A stretch of DNA of 44,538 nt from Candidatus Woesearchaeota archaeon (GTDB taxonomy: Archaea > Nanobdellota > Nanobdellia > Woesearchaeales > WJKL01), in assembly GCA_014729675.1 (NCBI GenBank), contig WJJM01000068.1, positions 1 through 44,538 of the forward strand, given 5' to 3'. Every line of letters begins with the position of its first letter. The stretch's first letter is position 1. Shown here in pieces: positions 24,966-35,500 of this stretch. A program made the position numbers and the translations under genes. The notes under the pieces were generated by a model. The model did no database searches. It was not told the DNA's origin and saw only the letters and a list, made by a program, of their open reading frames with translations.

Positions 24966-26185
24966 AAAGCTATTATTTTAAGTTTGTTCTTACAAGCCTA
25001 AAAAGCAGAAGGATAAGATCCTGGCTTACTATGATAGGAATATTCATAGGGATAGCTGCTGTTGTAGCCCTGATAGGGCTTGGAGAGGGCCTGAGAGAAG
25101 CTATAAATTCTCAATTTGGTTTTCTTGGGACAGATATATTGAGCATAACAGCTTCAGGAGGATTTGGGCCTCCGGGGACTGGGGTTGTAGATCCTTTGAC
25201 TGATAAGGAATTGGATGCGGCAAGAAAGGTTCCAGGTGTAGAAGGTGTTGCAGGGAGGATACTTGAATCAGGAAAGTTGGTGTTCAACAAGAAAGTTGCA
25301 TTTGGATATTCTGCGAGTATGGCTGACGGAAAGAGCAGAGACATACTGGAGCATATACTAAATATGGATGTTGCAAGGGGCAGGCTTCTTGAAGACGGAG
25401 ATTCAGGCAGAGTTGTCCTGGGATATGATTTCTATGAGGATGATGAACTTTTTGGAGAACCTATAGATGCAGGAGACAAGGTAGAGATCCTGGATAAAGA
25501 GTTTGAAGTTATTGGAATATTAGAGAAGAAAGGCAATTTTCAGATAGACAGGACAGTATTTATCAATGAAGATGACCTGAGAGATCTTGTAGGCAGACCA
25601 GATGACGAGTATGATATAATAGGTGTTCAGGTTGTAGAGAATGCAGATATAGAAAAGATACAGGCGAGCATAGAGAAGGAATTAAGGAAGATAAGAGATG
25701 TTGACGAGGGGGAGGAAGATTTTTCAGTTGAAACCCCTGCAAATGTTGTAGAGAGTGTAAATTCAATCCTTCTTGGAGTCCAGGTTTTTGTGTATGTGAT
25801 AGCAAGCATATCTCTTCTTGTGGGAGGTATAGGCATAATGAACACGATGTATACTGCAGTTATAGAAAGGACGAGAGATATAGGCATAATGAAATCAATA
25901 GGAGCCAAGAATTCAACAATATTTGTCCTGTTCTTTATAGAGTCAGGACTGTTGGGGTCAGTAGGCGGCATAATCGGAGCGCTATTAGGATTTGCCTCTG
26001 CAAAAGGCTTTGCTTTTATAGGGAAACTAGTTTTAGGCTCTAATCTTATATCTGCACAAATATCCCCTCAACTGATAATAGGAGCATTATTGTTCTCTTT
26101 TGTTGTAGGGTCTTTTTTTGGAACCCTGCCTGCAGTCCGGGCTTCAAAATTAAATCCAGTAGATGCATTGAGTCAGAGAAAATGA
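24962..26185 (+). CDS. ABC transporter permease (MacB/FtsX family)
   Basis: RSWLTMIGIFIGIAAVVALIGLGEG...IGIMNTMYTAVIERTRDIGIMKSIGAKN...PAVRASKLNPVDALS. Confidence 0.94.
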   Translation: MKSYYFKFVLTSLKSRRIRSWLTMIGIFIGIAAVVALIGLGEGLREAINSQFGFLGTDILSITASGGFGPPGTGVVDPLTDKELDAARKVPGVEGVAGRILESGKLVFNKKVAFGYSASMADGKSRDILEHILNMDVARGRLLEDGDSGRVVLGYDFYEDDELFGEPIDAGDKVEILDKEFEVIGILEKKGNFQIDRTVFINEDDLRDLVGRPDDEYDIIGVQVVENADIEKIQASIEKELRKIRDVDEGEEDFSVETPANVVESVNSILLGVQVFVYVIASISLLVGGIGIMNTMYTAVIERTRDIGIMKSIGAKNSTIFVLFFIESGLLGSVGGIIGALLGFASAKGFAFIGKLVLGSNLISAQISPQLIIGALLFSFVVGSFFGTLPAVRASKLNPVDALSQRK

Positions 26186-27402
26186 TAAAAGATATACTAA
26201 AATATTCACTTTCAAATCTTTGGAACAGGAAACTGCGTAGTTTTCTTACTATGCTTTCTATACTGATAGGTATAACAGCAATATTTGCCCTGATAAGTTT
26301 TGGGCAAGGGTTGAACTCCTGGATAGACGGTTTTGCACAGGAGATGGGAACTGACAAGGTGTTTATCATGCCAGGTGGCGGATTATCCAATGCTCCAGGA
26401 ACAAGCAACATAAAATTTAATGAAGAAGATCTTGACTTTATAAGGAAGATAAAAGGAGTAGATGAAGCTACTGCCATGATGGCTATCTCTGGAAAAGTAG
26501 GTTATAAAGACTACAGGGATGTATATCCTTTTATAATAGGATTGTCTACTGAAAGCAATGAGATGAGACTTATAGAGGAGATGTTTGGAGGGATAGGCAT
26601 TATGGAAGGAAGAGGCCTTAAGAAAGGAGATGTACTTAAGGCGACAGCAGGATATAGCTATACTGTCCCTAACCGGCTTTTTAAGAGAGAGTTGTCTATT
26701 GGAAGCAAGGTAGCTATAAATGATGTTGAAGTTGAGATAGTTGGATTTTATGAAGAAGTTGGCAGTCCGACAGATGATGCACAATTATATCTTTCTCAAG
26801 AAGGTTTTGAAGAAATATTTGATATTGAGGAATTTGAATACATCTATATGAGGGTTGCTCCAGGGGAAGATCCCTCTATGATTGCTGACAGGATAAAAGA
26901 AAAATTCAGGAAATATAAAGGGCAGAAAGAAGGTGAGGAAGATTTTACTGTACAGACTTTTGAAGATATACTTGAAACATTTACAAGCATACTTCTTGTT
27001 TTAAATGGGGTTTTAGTCATAATCGCATTGATATCTGTCGTTGTTGCGGCTGTAAATATCATGAATACTATGTATACTTCTATATTAGAGAGGACAAAAG
27101 AGATAGGGGTTATGAAGTCTATAGGAGCCAGAAATGAATTTATCCTGTTGGTCTTTGTAACTGAGTCAGGCGTCCTTGGATTTTTAGGAGGATTGATAGG
27201 TGTTATCCTGGGAGCAGGGTTTGCAAAAATAGGCGGGATGGCTGCATCTGCTTTCGGCCTTACTATGATACAGCCTGATTTTCCATGTTGGCTTATAGCA
27301 GGATGCCTTATTTTTGCTTTTTTAGTTGGTTCTTTATCAGGACTTATTCCAGCTATACAGGCTTCAAAATTAAATCCAGTGGATGCGCTTAGATATGAGT
27401 AG
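26182..27402 (+). CDS. ABC transporter permease (MacB/FtsX family), second copy
   Basis: RSFLTMLSILIGITAIFALISFGQG...NIMNTMYTSILERTKEIGVMKSIGARN...PAIQASKLNPVDALRYE. Confidence 0.94.
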   Translation: MIKDILKYSLSNLWNRKLRSFLTMLSILIGITAIFALISFGQGLNSWIDGFAQEMGTDKVFIMPGGGLSNAPGTSNIKFNEEDLDFIRKIKGVDEATAMMAISGKVGYKDYRDVYPFIIGLSTESNEMRLIEEMFGGIGIMEGRGLKKGDVLKATAGYSYTVPNRLFKRELSIGSKVAINDVEVEIVGFYEEVGSPTDDAQLYLSQEGFEEIFDIEEFEYIYMRVAPGEDPSMIADRIKEKFRKYKGQKEGEEDFTVQTFEDILETFTSILLVLNGVLVIIALISVVVAAVNIMNTMYTSILERTKEIGVMKSIGARNEFILLVFVTESGVLGFLGGLIGVILGAGFAKIGGMAASAFGLTMIQPDFPCWLIAGCLIFAFLVGSLSGLIPAIQASKLNPVDALRYE

Positions 27403-27456
27403 TATCTCAAATTCCAAAAACCTTTGTTTTTCCAAGGCTTTCAAATATGAATAATC

Positions 27457-28395
27457 TTATTCTCTGTAGAATTCAGCTGCTTTTTCTGGGGAGATTGAAT
27501 TTATAGTGTCATCTGAAAGGGCTTCGAAACCGCCAAGTATTGCGAGTTTAGGAGTTATTTCTATGTGGAAATGCATGTTTTCTTTTTCAGGAGAATAGAA
27601 CAGTTCCAGGTTGTATGCTGCATCTATAGTTTTGAGCTTTTGAAGTATCTTTTTAAGCATCCTGGCAAGATCAGTCAGATGTTTGTTATCCATCTTTGTT
27701 ATGTTTTTTATGTGTTTCTTAGGGAATATCCATATCTCATAATGGTATCTTGATGCATATGGTGTGAATGAGATAAAAGAATCATTCTCAAAGCAGGCTC
27801 TTTTGGAGTTTTTCTCTTTTTTTATTATACTGCAATAAGGACATCTTGAGTATTTTTTTGATGCTTTAATCTTTTCTTTTACAAGCTTAGGGATCCTGTT
27901 GTAGGCTATGACCTGAGAGTGAGAATGTATCAAAGAGGTTCCTGCCTGTTTTCCGTGGTTCTTGAATATACATACATATCTTATCCCCTTCACTTTGCTC
28001 AGTTTTTGTATCCTGTCTATATATGCCCCGAATACATCTTTTATCTGGGGGACAGAAAGGTCTTCCATCTGTTTCTCATGGTCGGGCGTTTCTGCTATAA
28101 CTTCATGGCTGCCGTAGGCTGAGGATGATGTGAAGAATCTATTTTCTCTTTTGAATGAATGAGAGCCTTCCAGCTCAACTGCAGAGAACTTGTTCGGAAA
28201 CCATCTCACTTTCCATTGTTTTTTTGTCCCTATCCTTCCTATCTCTGGAGGGGTAAGGTGTTCGTTTCCAGGGCAGAAAAAACATGTTTTTGATTCTTTT
28301 ATGTCTGACTTTTTCTTGAATTCAAATGGCCTTTTTCCGCGGCCTTCAGAAACAATAACATATCTATCTAAGATATAATCTTTTCTTATTTCCAT
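27457..28395 (-). CDS. galT: Galactose-1-phosphate uridylyltransferase
   Basis: CFFCPGNEHLTPPEIGRIG; KNHGKQAGTSLIHSHSQVIA (HxHxQ); second half HYEIWIFPKKHIKNI. Confidence 0.9.
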   Translation of the reverse strand: MEIRKDYILDRYVIVSEGRGKRPFEFKKKSDIKESKTCFFCPGNEHLTPPEIGRIGTKKQWKVRWFPNKFSAVELEGSHSFKRENRFFTSSSAYGSHEVIAETPDHEKQMEDLSVPQIKDVFGAYIDRIQKLSKVKGIRYVCIFKNHGKQAGTSLIHSHSQVIAYNRIPKLVKEKIKASKKYSRCPYCSIIKKEKNSKRACFENDSFISFTPYASRYHYEIWIFPKKHIKNITKMDNKHLTDLARMLKKILQKLKTIDAAYNLELFYSPEKENMHFHIEITPKLAILGGFEALSDDTINSISPEKAAEFYRE

Positions 28396-28457
28396 AGCAT
28401 CCTCTTTTTATGAGATAGAGAACTTATAGTTTATAAATCTTTATTTTTGAGAAAAAA

Positions 28458-28787
28458 TCATCTGACTTTTGCAAGTTTCTTAAGATAAGCAAGCCTTTGA
28501 TTGACTTTATTTATTGTTGTGCCTTTTGTCTTTATCCTTTTCAGGACTTTTGCAAGAGTGCAGTCGCCAACTGTTTCTTCTATCCATTCAGCAAGGTCAT
28601 TTTTACGGTCATTTACATGATATTTGAATGTGTTATCATCTATGAATCTTAGAACTTCAGGAAGATCAAAAAGGCTCTTTACAATGGGTCCGTTGTTTAT
28701 CCAGAAATACTGATTAGAATCAACCTCTTCCAGTATCTTTTTTGCTTCTTCTATGCTTATCCTTGGCAATTGTATCACCTTTGACAA
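28458..28787 (-). CDS. Conserved hypothetical protein (DUF5752-like)
   Basis: FWINNGPIVKSLFDLPEVLRFIDDNTFKYHVNDRKNDLAEWIEETVGDCTLAKVL. Confidence 0.65.
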   Translation of the reverse strand: MSKVIQLPRISIEEAKKILEEVDSNQYFWINNGPIVKSLFDLPEVLRFIDDNTFKYHVNDRKNDLAEWIEETVGDCTLAKVLKRIKTKGTTINKVNQRLAYLKKLAKVR

Positions 28788-28865
28788 TCGCTGAAAAAGT
28801 AGTGTATTTATAAAGCTTATGGTTGTAATTATTCTGAAGTAGTGATTAGGCTTTTTAACAAAAAA

Positions 28866-29810
28866 TCATCTTTTTTTCATCTGTTTAAGGGAAATTTTCA
28901 GTTTTTCCTTTATTTGTTGATTTAATTCAACACTTATATCAAGATTATCGACTTCTTTGTTCCAATCAATGTTTGGGAGAGAAGTTAATGTAGATATAAA
29001 TTCCCTGCCTGCTTGTTTTATGAGCTTTTCTATCAACTTTGCTTTTTCTGAGTTAAATTGGGATATTGCAGGGAATTTAGTTATTCCGTCTGCTCCTGCT
29101 TTTAAGATATCTTTTACATAATCAACTTTTTTGGGAGTAAGGCCCGCCATTATCTCCATATCTGGAAAGGCTTTTTTTGTCTCTTTGATCCACCAGGAAT
29201 AATTTTCAATATCGGGAGATGAGATGTTTTCAAAATCTGTTCCTTTTACTGGCTTTAATGCATAGAATGTTATTCTATCTAATCTATGCTCTTTTATGAA
29301 TCTTAACAGATCTTTTAGGTCCTGTTTTGTTTCTCCCAGTCCAATAACTATAGTTATGCTTGTTTTGAAGCCTTTGTTTTTTGCCAGTTTAAGCATTTCA
29401 GAATAAGGCTGGATTGGTTTGTCAGGGCATAATTTATTGTGCAGTTTTATATTTGTAGTTTCTATGGAAGCACAGATACCATCTACATAGGGTTTTAATA
29501 TATTCATATCTTTTTCATCTAATATCCCTAAATTAACCCATATCTTTTCTTTGTAGACTTCTGAGATATGCTTTGATATATCTTTTATGTCTTCTATATC
29601 TCTGTTTGCATAGCCTCCTGTTAAGTATTCGAATTTCCAGCCAAGATTTTTGCCTATTATAGCATCAGCTATCATAGAAGCCATACTTCTTCTTGCTTTT
29701 TTAGCGTGCTTCTTCTTGTGGCTTGTGGTGGAGCGGTAGCAGAACTTGCATGTTCCTTTTTCACAATACCATCCTATAAAGACACATCTTCCAAACCATG
29801 TTTTTTTCAT
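28866..29810 (-). CDS. Radical SAM protein with CX4CX2C motif
   Basis: WYCEKGTCKFCYRST; EYLTGGYANRDIEDI; ICASIETTNIKLHNKL; ITIVIGLGETKQDL. Confidence 0.85.
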   Translation of the reverse strand: MKKTWFGRCVFIGWYCEKGTCKFCYRSTTSHKKKHAKKARRSMASMIADAIIGKNLGWKFEYLTGGYANRDIEDIKDISKHISEVYKEKIWVNLGILDEKDMNILKPYVDGICASIETTNIKLHNKLCPDKPIQPYSEMLKLAKNKGFKTSITIVIGLGETKQDLKDLLRFIKEHRLDRITFYALKPVKGTDFENISSPDIENYSWWIKETKKAFPDMEIMAGLTPKKVDYVKDILKAGADGITKFPAISQFNSEKAKLIEKLIKQAGREFISTLTSLPNIDWNKEVDNLDISVELNQQIKEKLKISLKQMKKR

Positions 29811-29843
29811 AAGATATTATGCAGAAAATAAGAATATAAAAAG

Positions 29844-30380
29844 CTAGTGTTTAATCTTTGAATAGATGCTGGAGATAGCATTGTTTATCTTTTTCAAAAG
29901 GCTTTCTTCCTGTTTAAAGAGTTTACTGCTCATTATATGAAGATATAATCTTCCCCAATAACTTCCAGGAGGAATCTTTTCAGGCAATGCTATAATCTTT
30001 TTTTCCTTTAGATAATCATTATATTCTTTTTCGGTCTTTTTGATAAGATCTTCCTGATCCACTTTTTCTTGAGTCTTTATGTATGTTCTTCTGCTTTCAG
30101 AAGTTTTTCTTAGTTTTTCTTTTTCTTCACTTTCATCAGTTAGAGATATCTCATATTTGTTTAGACCTGGACTTTTTTTCAATCTTTTTAGAAATTCTTT
30201 CCTGTCTACACCTTTAGGGAATCTTGAGTATACTGCAAAGAAAAGAGCAGTCTTGCTATCATAAAGCCTGCTTAGATCAGATACTTTGCCTTTGTGTCCA
30301 GGCAGTTTTACGTCATTTTCTTCAACTATAGAATCTATGAATTTGTTCTGTATTTCTGATATCTGAGATATTGGATCCAT
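29844..30380 (-). CDS. Hypothetical protein
   Basis: Intact 178-aa ORF on the same strand as the radical SAM gene. Confidence 0.6.
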   Translation of the reverse strand: MDPISQISEIQNKFIDSIVEENDVKLPGHKGKVSDLSRLYDSKTALFFAVYSRFPKGVDRKEFLKRLKKSPGLNKYEISLTDESEEKEKLRKTSESRRTYIKTQEKVDQEDLIKKTEKEYNDYLKEKKIIALPEKIPPGSYWGRLYLHIMSSKLFKQEESLLKKINNAISSIYSKIKH

Positions 30381-30439
30381 AATGCCTATAAAGACATATA
30401 TGTTTATAAAGTTTGTATATATAAAGAATATAGTATAGA

Positions 30440-30598
30440 TTAACTAATCTCTTTTAGGATATTTTCTTTTGTATTTAGCCTTTTTTGGCATTCAGAACAG
30501 ATATAATGCTGTTTTCCTTTTTCATCTTTTATTATTGTTCCTAAGGGTTTTTTAAGGAAGGTTTCTTTGATATTTTTACTGCATATAGCACATTTCAT
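30440..30598 (-). CDS. 52-aa CxxC...CxxC zinc-ribbon-like microprotein (not in the ORF track)
   Basis: MKCAICSKNIKETFLKKPLGTIIKDEKGKQHYICSECQKRLNTKENILKEIS*, translated by eye. Confidence 0.6.
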   Translation of the reverse strand: MKCAICSKNIKETFLKKPLGTIIKDEKGKQHYICSECQKRLNTKENILKEIS

Positions 30599-30681
30599 AT
30601 ATTAACGATAAGAAATATTTGTTTATAAAACTATTGGATTTAAAACAAAAATATTTTAAATGAGCAGAGAAATAAGAGATT

Positions 30682-32136
30682 ATGGCTGATAAAATAAATA
30701 TTGAAGAGATGAATATCTTCTGCAAGAAAAAAGGATTTGTATATTCCAATTCTGAGATTTATGGAGGTATAGCTGGATTCTTTGATTACGGCCCTTTAGG
30801 AGTTGAACTTAAGAACAATATCAAACAGGACTGGTGGAGAAGATTTGTTAAGAGCAGAGAAGATGTCGTAGGGATAGACGGCGCTATAATCTCGCATCCA
30901 AAAGTTTGGGAGGCATCCGGCCATGTTGAGAATTTTAATGATGTATATGTCAAATGCAAGAAGTGCAAGAAGCCGAACAAGATAGATAAGAATGAAGTTG
31001 GAAAGATCAAATGTGAATGCAGCGGAGAGTATGATGTTATCGGAGACGTCAATCTTATGTTTAAGACAAATGTTGGGCCAGTAGAGGGAAATATCGCTTA
31101 TCTAAGACCTGAGACTGCACAGCTTATTTTTACAAATTTTAAGATAGTTTCAGAAACTTCAAGAGCAAAACTTCCTTTTGGGATTGCGCAGCAGGGAAGA
31201 GCTTTCAGAAATGAGATATCTCCAAGAGATTTTCTTTTTAGATGCAGGGAGTTTGAGCAGATGGAGATAGAGTTCTTTATCCATCCTGATGAGAAGAAAT
31301 GTCCTTTGTTAAAAAAAGAAGATATTGATTTTGAATTTCAACTTCTTTCTGAAAAAGATCAGGAAAAAGATGATGGCTGTGAATTAAAGATAACTCTTGG
31401 AGACATGCTTAAGAAGAAGATGTTGGGAGAGTGGCATGCATATTGGCTTAAGGAAAATTATCAATGGTTTTTGGATCTTGGGATAGCAGAAAAAGATCTT
31501 CGGTTAAGGGAACATATGAAAGATGAGCTTGCCCATTATAGTTCTGCATGTTTTGATATAGAATATAGATATCCTTTTGGATGGAAAGAAGTCCATGGAA
31601 ATGCAGACAGGGGACAATATGACCTTGGAAAGCATCAGGAAGTAAGCAAGAAATCAATGGAGCTTTTTGACGAGGAAAGCAAGAAGAAAGTAATCCCAAG
31701 AGTTGTAGAGCCATCACAGGGAGTGGACAGGGCTTTTTTGACTGTGTTGTTTGATGCTTATGAGGATGACAAGGAAAGAGGAAACATTGTCCTTAAACTG
31801 CATCCAAAACTTGCTCCTGTTAAAGTTGGAGTATTTCCTCTTGTGAACAAGCTAAATGATGATGCAAGAAAGGTCTATGATATATTGAAAGATGATTTTG
31901 CATGCCAGTTTGATTCTTCTGGAAGTGTGGGAAGAAGATATGCAAGAGCTGATGAGGCAGGGGTTCCATATTGTATTACTTTTGACTTTGATTCTTTGGA
32001 AGATAAATCAGTTACTGTTCGTGATAGAGATTCTACAAAACAAGTAAGGGTTGAGATTGAGAAGCTTAATCAGGTTATTTCTGGGCTGCTTGATTCTAAA
32101 ATAGAGTTTGATAAATCTGGAAAGCTTGTAGAGTGA
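30682..32136 (+). CDS. glyS: Glycyl-tRNA synthetase
   Basis: FVYSNSEIYGGIAGFFDYGPLGVELKNNIKQDWWRRFV; LRPETAQLIFTNFK; GIAQQGRAFRNEISPRDFLFRCREFEQMEIEFF; PRVVEPSQGVDRA. Confidence 0.96.
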   Translation: MADKINIEEMNIFCKKKGFVYSNSEIYGGIAGFFDYGPLGVELKNNIKQDWWRRFVKSREDVVGIDGAIISHPKVWEASGHVENFNDVYVKCKKCKKPNKIDKNEVGKIKCECSGEYDVIGDVNLMFKTNVGPVEGNIAYLRPETAQLIFTNFKIVSETSRAKLPFGIAQQGRAFRNEISPRDFLFRCREFEQMEIEFFIHPDEKKCPLLKKEDIDFEFQLLSEKDQEKDDGCELKITLGDMLKKKMLGEWHAYWLKENYQWFLDLGIAEKDLRLREHMKDELAHYSSACFDIEYRYPFGWKEVHGNADRGQYDLGKHQEVSKKSMELFDEESKKKVIPRVVEPSQGVDRAFLTVLFDAYEDDKERGNIVLKLHPKLAPVKVGVFPLVNKLNDDARKVYDILKDDFACQFDSSGSVGRRYARADEAGVPYCITFDFDSLEDKSVTVRDRDSTKQVRVEIEKLNQVISGLLDSKIEFDKSGKLVE

Positions 32137-32178
32137 ATGATGTTTTGTTTTTATGCGAAAAATCTTTCATCAAATAAA

Positions 32179-32210
32179 TAAGTATAAATATAAGTATAAA
32201 TATAAGTTTA
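32179..32210. repeat. Short tandem repeat of a 12-bp TATA-like unit
   Basis: taagtataaata x2 plus partial third copy. Confidence 0.5.
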
Positions 32211-32362
32211 ATCCTAGTTGTGGTTTTTGTATACTGGTTTGGCTATCTTCGAGGAGCAAATAGAAACATTTATAAAAAATAAGTATTTTTATATGTAAAT
32301 ATTAAAGTAATTTTATATCCATCCAAATAAGTAAAAAATTAAGGCAAATAGAGACCAGTATA

Positions 32363-32545
32363 ATGAAGGAACTCAAAAGAAAACTTTACAAAAGAGGCAG
32401 TAGTGTAGAGGTAACTATACCTATGCCTTTGCTTTTTTCTATAGACAAATCAAAGAAACATGATGTTATTTTCAAGTTTGATGAAGAGAAAAAGAAATGG
32501 TATATTGAGATGGATAAGAGAGAGTCCTCAGAAGAAGAGCAATGA
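32363..32545 (+). CDS. Small AbrB/SpoVT-like protein
   Basis: MKELKRKLYKRGSSVEVTIPMPLLFSIDKSKKHDVIFKFDEEKKKWYIEM; ATGA overlap with the giant ORF. Confidence 0.6.
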   Translation: MKELKRKLYKRGSSVEVTIPMPLLFSIDKSKKHDVIFKFDEEKKKWYIEMDKRESSEEEQ

Positions 32546-35500
32546 TAGCAGAGGAAAAAGGGGGAAAAGGTACGGTAATCCTGTTTTTGTTAGCTTTAGT
32601 TTCACTTGCATTTCTACTTTATGTTGAATTTAATGGGCTCGAGGATATAACAGGGAGAAACGTTCTTGATTTTAGTAATGTATCTTTGGATGGATACAAT
32701 GATTCTATAATTGTTGAATTTAATGCTTCTGGAGAGAAAATAGTGTATATAGAACTTGAGGAAAGAACTTATTCTTTAGCAAGGATGGATATAGTTGGAA
32801 GAAATGAAACAGGAGAATATCCTTATATTCCCAGGGTGGATGTTCTTGATGATGGAGAATTTGAATGGGCAAATACCGGAAGGTTTGATTCTGCTGAAGA
32901 GACTGATGATTTCAGCTCTGATCTGAACTTGTATATCTCTAATTGCGGAGAATACCCTTGCCCTGTGCCTATCAAAGTATATTCAGATTCAGCTGGAATT
33001 ATAGAGTTGAAAAATTTATATTTAGTTTTTGGTGGAGAGGCTGAACAACCACTACCCCCAGCTTCTTCACCGATTTCTTCTTTAGAGCCTGCAAAGATAG
33101 ATTCTGGGATTGAAGAAGAGATTCAGGAGAAGAGCGAAGCTAAAGTTATTGTTGTGCTTAAGGATGAGCCTGTTGAAACAGGGATGACAGGGATAACTGG
33201 GCAGCCTGTGAAAGAAATAAGGAAAGATATATTCAAGGAGAAGAAAGCTGAAAGACTGGAAAAGATAAAGCAGAAAGTTAAAGAAAAACAGGAGAAGGTG
33301 CTTTCTGAGCTTGAGCTTGAAGATAAGACAGAAAGGGGGATACTTGGGATTGCTCAGGAGAAGAAGGCTGAGTTTAAGCTTGAGAGGAAATATTCTACTG
33401 TAAATGCTTTTTCAGGGAAAGTAACTGAAGAAGGGCTTAGGAAGCTTGAAGATAATCCTGATGTTGAAGCTGTTTATCTTGTCCCTACTTTGCATATATC
33501 CTTGGATGATACTGTTCCTTTAATACAAGCTGACCATATGCATAATTATTCTGTTGATGGAGAGAATATAACCGGAAAAGGCCAGACTATCTGTATAATA
33601 GATACAGGAATACAGACAGATCATCCTGATTTTCAGAACAGGGTTATTGATGAATATTGTTATTGCACTGCCAGTGATTATGGAAACGGAGGATGCTGCC
33701 ATGACAATACAAATGAATCAGATGTTGGGGATGATGACAATGACCATGGAACACATTGCGCAGGAATAGCTGCTGCAGATGGAACTGTGGTTGGTGTTGC
33801 TCCTGAATCTAATTTAATAGCTATTAAAGTGTGTGATTCTTCTGGAGACTGTGACGGGGACGATATGATGGCTGGAATGGACTGGTGCATTGCGAATTCT
33901 ACAAGATACAATATCTCTGTGATTTCAATGAGTCTTGGAGATTGGAATCCTCATTCTCCTGGAAATTGTCCTGACTGGATGGATTCAAGCATAAATAATG
34001 CACATGATAGTGATATCCTATTTGTTTCTGCTTCTGGAAATACAGGAAATACAACTGGAATTGATTATCCTGCATGCAGCCAGAATACTACTGGAATAGG
34101 GGCTGTAACTAAATCTGATGTCATATGGACAGGTACAAGCAGGCATCCTGATCTTCTTGATATATTGGCTCCAGGAGCAGGTGTTTATTCAACAGTTCCT
34201 ACAGATAATTATGCTACTAATACAGGAACTTCAATGGCAACTCCACATGCTGCCGGAGCTGCAGCTTTGATATATCAGTATGCTGAGCTGGAGGGGTTGA
34301 GCTTTAGTGTGGATGATGTTGTTGAACTTATGATCGATAATGGTAAGACTATTGGAGACTATTCAAGAGTTGACTTTAGCGGAATATTTCTTAAGCTTGA
34401 GGAGAATATAACTGCTAACTTAACTGCATATTCTTTGGGGAAGGAAGGAATAGGAAAGATAGGCTTCTATAACTATACTGAGTTCGGGAATATCCTTGAT
34501 AGGATAAACATAAGCTATAATTATGCTGAGATAGATGCAAGTTCAGCTTTGGAGTATAACAAGTCAGCTATAATAACATTAGATGGATTGAACTTTGATT
34601 CTCCTTTTGTTGAATATTTCAACGGAACTGAATTTGAGGAATGCAATTCAACTACTGATCCAGCATGCATAAACATAAGCTATAATGGAAGCAGGTTTGT
34701 GTTTAATGTCAGCCATTTTACCGGATTTAGGGCTGCTGAGGGAGGAAATGATTCTGGAGAGGGTGTAGAGAGCGCAACAATAACAAAGACTGCTTTAAAC
34801 GAGTCTGTCATCAATGGAAGTATTATCCAGTTTATAGTCAATATTACAAATACAGGCATAACTGATTTTACCAATTATGAGCTTACAGACAGATTTAACA
34901 AGAGCTATATCAATTATACAGGAGCTAATCGAACACCTGATGATATCAGATATGATGGTGGCGAGATAGAGTGGCTTATTAATCTTAGTGCAGGAGAAAG
35001 TGAGATATTTCTTATTAATTTCACAACTTATACTGTCGGAAACACCACTAACATCATTGATATGGAGAACAGCACAGGATCTTCAATAGGGTATGATAAT
35101 GAGAGTATAGAGGTACTAGAAGAAGAGGAAGAAGAAACAAGACTTTATGATCTTGGGGATGCTCCTGATTCATGCAACCATTTCTATACAGACATGGAGA
35201 CTGACCCGAGCATGTTTAGCAGCGGGATAACTGCTGATTATCCGACTGTGCATAATACAACACTTAAAGACAACTGCGGAAAGACATATGGGCCATGCCA
35301 TGAGAATTATTTCCTGATACTGGGAAGAAATATAACCTTTGAGGATGAGGCTGATGTTGGGAATGATGAAGATTTTCCAGATAACAACATAAAACCAAAT
35401 GCAAATGAGTCTGATTTTGATTCTGTTATCGGAACCAGTTTTGGTATGGATGACGGTCTTGGAAGCACAGGCATAAACTACACTAATGATATGTTTAATT

